Assembly: GCA_036365515.1 (NCBI GenBank)
Contig: CM070873.1
Location: 76,038,529 to 76,102,528 of the forward strand
Direction of reading: 5' to 3'
Origin: Torymus aiolomorphi
Taxonomy: Eukaryota; Arthropoda; Insecta; Hymenoptera; Torymidae
Length of the DNA: 64,000 nt
The position numbers and the translations under genes are program-made. The notes under the pieces are model-generated. The model saw only the letters and a list, made by a program, of their open reading frames with translations. It searched no databases and had not been told where the DNA came from. Positions within the stretch are counted from its first letter, which is position 1, and each line of letters begins with the position of its first letter. Of the stretch, positions 57,393-64,000 are shown piece after piece.

Positions 57393-59180
57393 AAATGGGG
57401 GGCTAAAGGTGTACTTATCGCTCCGATTTCTCCTTCCATATTGAGTTCTTTTCGCATTTAAGGCAGTTGTTTTGTCGGTTTCCGCCTGGGTCAATATGGG
57501 CTCGGTGCTTGCTATGTTGCTCCCGCTGATTTTTTAGCAGACTGGTAATTTTCGTCCTGACTTTTTCTCGGCGTGCTTAGTATACTTACTCTTCCTCAGT
57601 TCCTTCCTTGACTCCTCTTCAGAGTCCTCTCTTTCATCCGAATCTGATGATAATTTCTGATTTGGTATTTTCTTCGGATTGCGGAGGCTTCCTTCGCTCG
57701 TGGATCCATGATCCTCGTCTTGGTTGCGATTCCTTTTTGTGGCCGCTCTAGTTGCGTAACGTATCTTTGCTGGTGGATCGTATTCATTATAATTGTCCTC
57801 CTTTTCTTGTTTCTCGGCTAATGCGTAGAGTTCTACCCTTGGTCGATCTGGGTCTTCTTCACCGTCACGCAATATAGGATTCAGGGATAGTGCATCCGCG
57901 TTACAGTTGCGTGGTCCTGGCCGATAAATTATTTCAAACTCGTAACCACATAATTCTGCCTTTAACCTGTTGAATCTCAAATCTGGTTTCTTAGTGTTAT
58001 GAAAATGCTTCAACGGTTCATGATCTGTTATAACGGTGAATTTTCGTCCGTATAAAAAGGGACGAAATTGTTCCTCTGCAAATACAATGGCAAGAGGTTC
58101 TCTATCGTAGGTTGAGTAACGCAATTGTGGTCCTCTCAGATATCGAGATGCGTAAATACAGGCGTGATCATTCCCTGGCTCACCTTGTCCTAATATCGCT
58201 GCTAGCGCAAAATCACTGGCATCTATGGTGACGATGAATTCTTTTGATAGATCCGGCGTCATTAAAACTGGTTCACTGCAGAGAGCTTCTTTCAGTTTCT
58301 CAAATGCTTTCTGTTGTTCTTCCTCCCATACAAACGGCTTCTTGCCTTGGTCGTGTTTCTCTCTTAGTAGCTTAGAGAATGGGCAAGCCATTTTCGCAAG
58401 ATTCTTTACGAACCGACGATAATAGCCTGCTAGTCCTAAGAACTGCTTAATTTTCTTTTTATTTGTTGGGACGGGGAAGTGGCGAACGGCTACTATCTTC
58501 TTGCGGTCCGGTCTTATTTTTCCGTTACCGGCGATATGTCCCAGGAAACTGACCTCTCTTTGCAAGAACTGACATTTGTTCGGCTCGATCGTAAGGTTGG
58601 CTTCGTCTAACCTCTTCATTAAAACCTGAACTTCTTCCCATGTTCCTCCAGGTCCGTCGCAAAGATGATAATGTCGTCCAGATATACGTACAATTCTACT
58701 CCCTGTGGTCTGCTTAGGACGAGATCCATGAGAGATTGAAAAGTCGCGGGTGCGTTCCGCAGTCCCATACCCATCCGAGTGTACTCATAATGACTATAAG
58801 GTCCCGCGAAAGCTGTTTTATGTGCGTCTTCAGGGTCTATAGGAATCTGGTAAAACCCTGTTTTTAAGTCAATTGCTGTAATATATTTCGCTGACGCCAC
58901 CACCTCTATGATATCTGTCGTAAGCGGTAGCGGATAACTATTTCCTACCGTTATTTCGTTGAGTTGGCGGAAGTCAGTAAACATACGTCACGTTTTTTCT
59001 CCGTTCTTACCACTTTTCTTGGGGTCTACCAACATCATCGATGAGTAGGGACTATCTGAGGGCCTGATGATTCCAGCATCCAAGTATTGTCTGATCTGTC
59101 GCTGTATCTCATCCTTTATTGCAGGGGGATGGCGATGTCTCTTCATTCGGGCAGGCGTCTCTGTTGTAGTCACCAACTAA
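57393..59180 (-). pseudogene. Gypsy copy 2 reverse transcriptase and RNase H
   Basis: Frames 58988-59176, 58619-58984 and 57534-58619. The RT blocks match copy 1, and AIDLKTGFYQIPIDPEDAHK is intact where copy 1 has a deletion. YLDDIIIFATD lies near 58665-58700. A private break precedes MFTDFRQLNE (58985), and the frameshift after YLDD (EEHGKKFRF then stop) is shared with copy 1. RNase H marks: TIDASDFALAAILG (first Asp kept), ITDHEPLKHF, NADALS. A private stop lies at 57534. Confidence 0.9.
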
Positions 59181-60590
59181 GTGCATGGCTCTTAACTTTT
59201 CCCCCGGCAGGCCGAAAAGCTGCGGGCGTTCTTTTATTAAATCTTTTATGTGCGCTATCTCCTCCGCGTTTAAATCCTTTAGTGTATAGGAGTCCAGTGC
59301 CTCGAAAACCCTTGTTGCTCTGAAATTTTCCTCTGAAATTATTCGCAAAATATGGGCGTGTTCGAATTCCTTCACGAAGCCCTCACTATCTTCTGTATTG
59401 AAGACTTCATCTTTTTCCTGTACTATTTCACAGGGTTCTAATGTAACGACGGGAGCCGCGATACTTACGGGCTTATCGCTTATATTATAACAAAGGGCAT
59501 ATGCTCGACCCTTCTTATTTTCGGCTACAAAATTCCCGAACAGCAGATTTGGTCCTAAGTTCTGTAGGGATACAAACCCGACCTTTTCTTCCATATTTTG
59601 GACTCGAGCGTAGATTAGTTGCCTTGTACGTGGGGGAATTAAAAATTCTTCCTCTCTTTCGAAGGGTATTACTAATTTGTCCACTTCCAGGCGTTTATTA
59701 GCTGCTTTGACCTTGACTCCGTATCTTGTCATCATATCCCATTCCAATAATCCATCTATTTCGATGGGGGAGCTATCAAGCCGCATGGGAGTCCATTTAA
59801 TTCTACTTTTACGCTCCCAAGGGTTACGCACTCTCCAGGCGTAATGCCACTTACTGAAACCAGTTACTTCTTATTTACGCTGACTTCTTGTTTTATGTAT
59901 TTCTGCTTAGTCAACGATACATCCGCGTCTGTATCGATATAAAATCGGCCTCTGCCCTTTTGTAAAGTAGGACTCCTCATATTTACTATGGGAGGTTGAC
60001 GTCCTGCTTGGGCGAATCTTATAACATAATGTGGTCGTTGCGCGGCTGGTGCTTCTTCTTTTAGTTGCTGCTCGGTCCTGTAGGACTCTGGTGCCGAGCA
60101 TCCTGGGAGCTTAAATGACCCGCAGTGTTGTCTTGTTGACCTTGACTGGTAACTTTAGTGTCCCACTCTCTTCTATCTGCAGTATACCTTCGGCCGTTGT
60201 AGCGATTTCTACTGCCGTCTCGACGATATCGGTCATCCCTATTGTAATTGCGATTATACTTTTTCCGATTATCTTATCCACGGTCGTTATTCCGATCTCT
60301 ATCCTTGCTGTGATTTCTATCATTATTATGATGGTGATATGAATTACTATCTCTCCGCGATCCTTGATCTTCGCGGTTATTATTTAGGTGATCTTGGTCG
60401 CGGTCGATACTCCTTTCTCTGCTATTTCTTCAATCATCGTATCCTGATCAGTTTCAATCCGCTGTATCCCTGTCTCCATCATGTCGTATTCCTCGACCTT
60501 CCGAGTTTCGCGTGTCATGCGGTTTGTTGAATCTTGCTGATACCGCCTGTGATGAGCTCGTGGTCGTTGATCAACTCTCGAGTTCATTTC
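59109..60590 (-). pseudogene. Gypsy copy 2 linker and aspartic protease region
   Basis: The Arg/Asp-rich linker (60130-60400) has the same TAA as copy 1. IDTDADVSL lies near 59915-59942, followed by the shared TAA in AAGAAGTAACTGG. The 240-residue frame 59109-59831 contains LLEWDMMTRYGVKVKAANKR, LIPPRTRQLIYARVQN and KLRAMHLVGDYN, open where copy 1 is broken, and ends in the shared protease/RT frameshift. Confidence 0.65.
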
Positions 60591-62220
60591 TGCGCAATTG
60601 GCCATTTTGCACTGCCTTCTTTATTGACAAACATTCCTCGAGGGTATAGCCTTTTATATCACAAAACCCAAAAAATTTGGCATCCTTGGCCTTTTTCCAA
60701 CATACATCTTCGCTGTGATTGCCTTTTTTACAATACCCGTTGCTTCTTGGGCAGTTGTTAACCTAATCGTAGCCCCAGCTGTAGGACTCCTTACCTCTGG
60801 ATTATCGAAACGTGCACTCATTTCTTTTCTATTCGCCTGGCTTCAGTGATGGCTTCCTCCAAGCTCCGTGGTTGTTTGCCGTTAACTAGGTGTTTTAGGT
60901 CCACCTTGAGTCCGTATAGAAACTCCTTTAATGCTTCTGCCTCGCCCCGTCTTCTGAGAGCGTCTTTTTCCATGTTGCATACCGTGCAGTCCGTATTATA
61001 TGATCGTTGCAGCTTACTCAGCAGTATGATCACTCTTTGCCCGTAGTCGGTGACGTTCTCTCCTGCCAGTTGTTTAATGTCTTTAACTTCCACATTAATT
61101 GGTCTGTATTTTCATTATCGCTGTATTTTTCGGATATCGCTTTAAGTAATTGGTCGGGAGACTGAAAGCGATCTAGGCATGGTAAAAAGTCCTTTTCCGC
61201 TTGACCTTCTAGTCGCAGACAAATGTTGCTCTTGAGCCAATCCTCCTTCCCCGCTCCTAATTCTCTACGTAAATCTCGAACCACTCGACAGAATATTGTC
61301 ACCTTCTCGGGCTCGCCTTCGAAATGCGGAATCATATTTGTAGCTTGGAGGATTGAAAAGGGACATGTGTCCCTACCTCCTGATTCTCGGGGTCTATACC
61401 AAGATGACCCAGTGGGTCCGGGAGGCGCTAACCCTGATGCCTTGTAAGGGTGATTCCCTGTTTGACCGTAATATGTCCTGGTTCTTTCATCGGTGCGGAC
61501 TGGTCCTTGATTCCGGTCGCGCCGATTGTTGTAGTTTCCCGTTTCCTCGATGTAGCCCCAATTGTAAAGGCCGTTAAGGGGTCCCTGCAGCTGTGAGTAA
61601 TCCTGTGGTAGTTTTATATCGTATTCTGCCGTTCTCCTTACATCAGCTGTCGGGTACGGTATGTGCGGAGGTACAGATCCGGATATATGTGAATTAGGTG
61701 GATATGGAGCACGCCATGGCATAAACTCTGGACCTGGGTATACATCTCCTGGCCTTACCTCAGTCGTCGTTTCATTTTGATGGACTTGCATCCCGCTGGC
61801 TGGTGTTGTACACCATGCACTCGGGGAAGTGTCAATATTTCATTCTTATTTATCTGTTCGCTTACAGATGCCTCCGGGATACCACTGATTCCTGCTCCTA
61901 AGGCCGCTTCATTTATTTGTAATTCCACTGAATCTGTCGAGAACCTGCTAGGAGATCAGCTCTCTCTTTCCTCTACAACACGGTGCATCCTCTCTACTTC
62001 CTTTCGGTAGTATGCAGCTATTTCTAATTCGTCTTCGGTAAATATTCCGAATCCAGCCTGAAGTTCTTCGTCCAACTGCTGCAATGCAAGTTTTAGTTCT
62101 TAGGCGATTTCTTCCTGAAGTTAAACATTTCTGATCTTTGCTTTCTTCTTTTTCTTTTCAAGTAGGAACGTACCCTTTTTCTTTTGCACCGTTTACTGGC
62201 TTTCTCCCGAGCGATGATTA
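60590..62220 (-). pseudogene. Gypsy copy 2 gag
   Basis: N-terminal coiled-coil-like part (62050-62200) with the same TAA as copy 1 plus one private stop. The proline-rich and capsid-like frame 61030-61791 is continuous (253 residues) where copy 1 is split. The capsid frameshift (61075-61095) is shared. The zinc-knuckle region (60590-60780) includes FFGFCDIKGYTLEEC, whose first Cys and His are lost, so copy 1 keeps the better knuckle. Confidence 0.75.
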
Positions 62221-62460
62221 ATTCAATTTTGAATAATTTGGAATAGCTGCTTGCCGCGCGATACCCACGAGGGACTAACGTGAAAATGGATAATAGAAAT
62301 TTGCTTACCCTTGCAGACAGACTATGAAGACAGTGAACACTGCTACCTTCATCCTTTCTGTTTATTGTCGGTCGTAGCGATGCTAGTGTTCTGAAGCGCG
62401 TTTCACAATTCAAGATACCTTGTATTTCTAATAGACATCCCACACATAGAACCAATTTAA

Positions 62461-63075
62461 TGTTACGTGTTTTCACAACTATAACGGGTGGAGGGTTGTA
62501 GCTTTCTGTGCCGTTCCAGCGATGGAACGGTGCATTGAAATACAAGGCACGTATATAATGGAATTGTATATTTATTATATACTTAATACGAGTGAGAGAT
62601 AACAAGTCCTACTCGCGGCGCGATTGCTCGTAATTGTAGTCCTCCTCGTCCTCTTCCTCGCTCGCCCTTCTTCACTCGTTCCTGGATGGTCTTGTGCTCT
62701 CTGACTGTTTCCCTCATCTGCCTGTCTAACTGTATTTATTTAGGCATCGAAGCGTCCGTAGGTGGGAGTCGATCGCTAACATTTCGATTGCAAATCGAGC
62801 CATCGTGTCAGCTTTTCGATGCTGTGCTAGATACGCCCGGATTTCGTCATCTCGTTCTTGAGTCTGACGTGCTGCTGACTTGCAATGGCAATTTGAAGTT
62901 CGTCGTCCTACGATTTGCTGACGTGCCGTTCGCTCCCGTCCACGCGCCTGAGTTCCGAGAGCTTCTACTTCTTGCACTGCTGACTCGCATCAGCTATAAT
63001 TCGAGTTTCGATGTCCTGCGAGCTGCTGACGTGCAGCTCGCCTTTGGCCGCGTACTTAAGCTCTAGGAGCTTCTA
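62461..63075 (-). mobile_element. 5' LTR of Gypsy copy 2 (nearly complete)
   Basis: Minus orientation, ending CACGTAACA at 62461 and starting GAATAGAAGCTCCTAGAGC at 63075. Only the first few bases (TGTTATG in the solo LTR) are replaced by TGGATGTGTGTG of repeat R. The internal region starts TTAAATTGGTTCTATG as in copy 1. Confidence 0.85.
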
Positions 63076-63079
63076 TTCG

Positions 63080-63083
63080 TGGA

Positions 63084-63114
<31 letters not shown>

Positions 63115-64000
63115 GTGTGTGTGTGTATGTGTGTGTGTGTGTGTGCGCGCGTATATGTGTGTGCGCGTGTGTGTGCGTGTGTGTGTGGGATTTTGACCGG
63201 ACAGCTCTCAGTTTTTTGTTTTTTTTGCGTGATGGCGGGTCAAAAATCCGTTTTTTGATTGGAGCGATGCGTTTTTGTTTTTTTTTTTCAAATTTTAGAT
63301 TTTCTCAAAACTGTTTTTTTATTTTTTTTTAATGATAGGATCGAGTTATTCGAATCTGATGGGTAGCGTTCGAAAGAGAATTAAAATACCTATATTTTCT
63401 ATAAAAAAAGTTTTTAACTATCACTGTTCTTTTGTTGTTAACAAAAACGTGTTTTTTTTTAGAAGCTTATAACTCCTAAACTTAACGGTCAATTTTTTTG
63501 AGAAAAATCATGACAATACAGAATATAAATGGCTATAATCTGTTAAAATTTGAATACATTCTGTAGGCTAGATTTTGAGTTAAAAATTGAAAAATGAAAA
63601 AAATCAGTTTTCTATGTCCAACGATTACAAGAGTAAAATTGACTTAATGACTTCAATATTCCTTTCAGAGGTAGATTTTTTATAGTTCTCGGTCGAGTTC
63701 TTTGGGCAAAATGATTGGTCCATAAATTTCAGAGATTTTTGAGGTTAAAAATTATTTGACATTTTTTATAAATCGTAATTTCTCGAGAAAGACTCTATGT
63801 ATCTGAATGGGGTGGATGGCATTCGAAAGAGAATTAAAATACCTATATTTTCTAAAAAAATTAATTTTCTATCTACCACGGTTCTTTAGTTATCATCAAA
63901 AACAAAAACGTGTTTTTTTCTTAAAACTCATAACTCCAATGATGTTATCATCAGTATATTATAAAAGTATATTATCAAGATTGAATTCTTGAGTTTAAGT
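63080..64000 (+). repeat. Dispersed repeat R, copy 3, running off the right edge
   Basis: Starts with a (GT)n-rich tract (63082-63186) and continues GCGTGATGGCGGGTCAAAAA to the window end, same orientation as 50716-51785. Confidence 0.75.

Overview
This is a repeat-dominated, AT-rich eukaryotic nuclear window. Ty3/Gypsy and Penelope-like retroelements, TA- and TTAA-targeted MITEs and foldback repeats suggest an arthropod. I infer an insect, and a hymenopteran is my best guess because the Gypsy polyprotein and the left-edge protein family resemble elements common in ant and wasp genomes. I found no ordinary host gene with convincing exon structure. Almost all recognisable coding sequence belongs to mobile elements, and nearly all of it is broken.

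Layout. 1-2989: a two-part minus-strand ORF of an uncharacterised multi-copy invertebrate family, running off the left edge and split by one frameshift in an A9 run. 5206-6825: an old inverted repeat whose right arm holds two abutting TTAA-flanked MITEs. 7250-7860: a dispersed repeat ending in a long (CA)n tract. 8041-8400 and 21905-22262: two copies of a hairpin element with opposite loop orientation. 11390-18550: a nest of palindromic repeats containing foldback elements, a Penelope-derived palindrome with hammerhead-like cores, a large duplicated unit with tRNA-like sequences, and two TA-flanked TIR elements. 18940-21640 and 23380-25860: two copies of a composite made of a ~325-bp tandem repeat followed by a ~360-bp AT-rich satellite. 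26820-29486: dispersed repeats, a ~105-125-bp minisatellite and a solo-like Gypsy LTR.

30340-33260: minisatellites, a decayed Penelope-like copy and a Helitron-type helicase remnant. 35037-38966: a Penelope-like element (reverse transcriptase plus GIY-YIG endonuclease) with an inverted partial copy in front, a poly(A) end and a 14-bp target duplication. 39125-40860: the minisatellite family in inverse orientation. 41214-50660 (+) and 54150-63076 (-): two degenerate Gypsy copies forming the arms of a large palindrome around a ~2-kb spacer. They share many reading-frame lesions, and their inner ends carry inverted copies of the same dispersed repeat.

The most interesting points are: (i) three hammerhead-ribozyme-like cores with covarying stems tied to Penelope-like elements; (ii) the ~10-kb Gypsy palindrome; (iii) ~2.4 kb of extra coding sequence between RNase H and integrase in this Gypsy lineage; (iv) MITE insertions proven by unoccupied sites inside the window; (v) loop inversion in a hairpin element. 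All alignments were made by eye; no identity values or database matches were computed.
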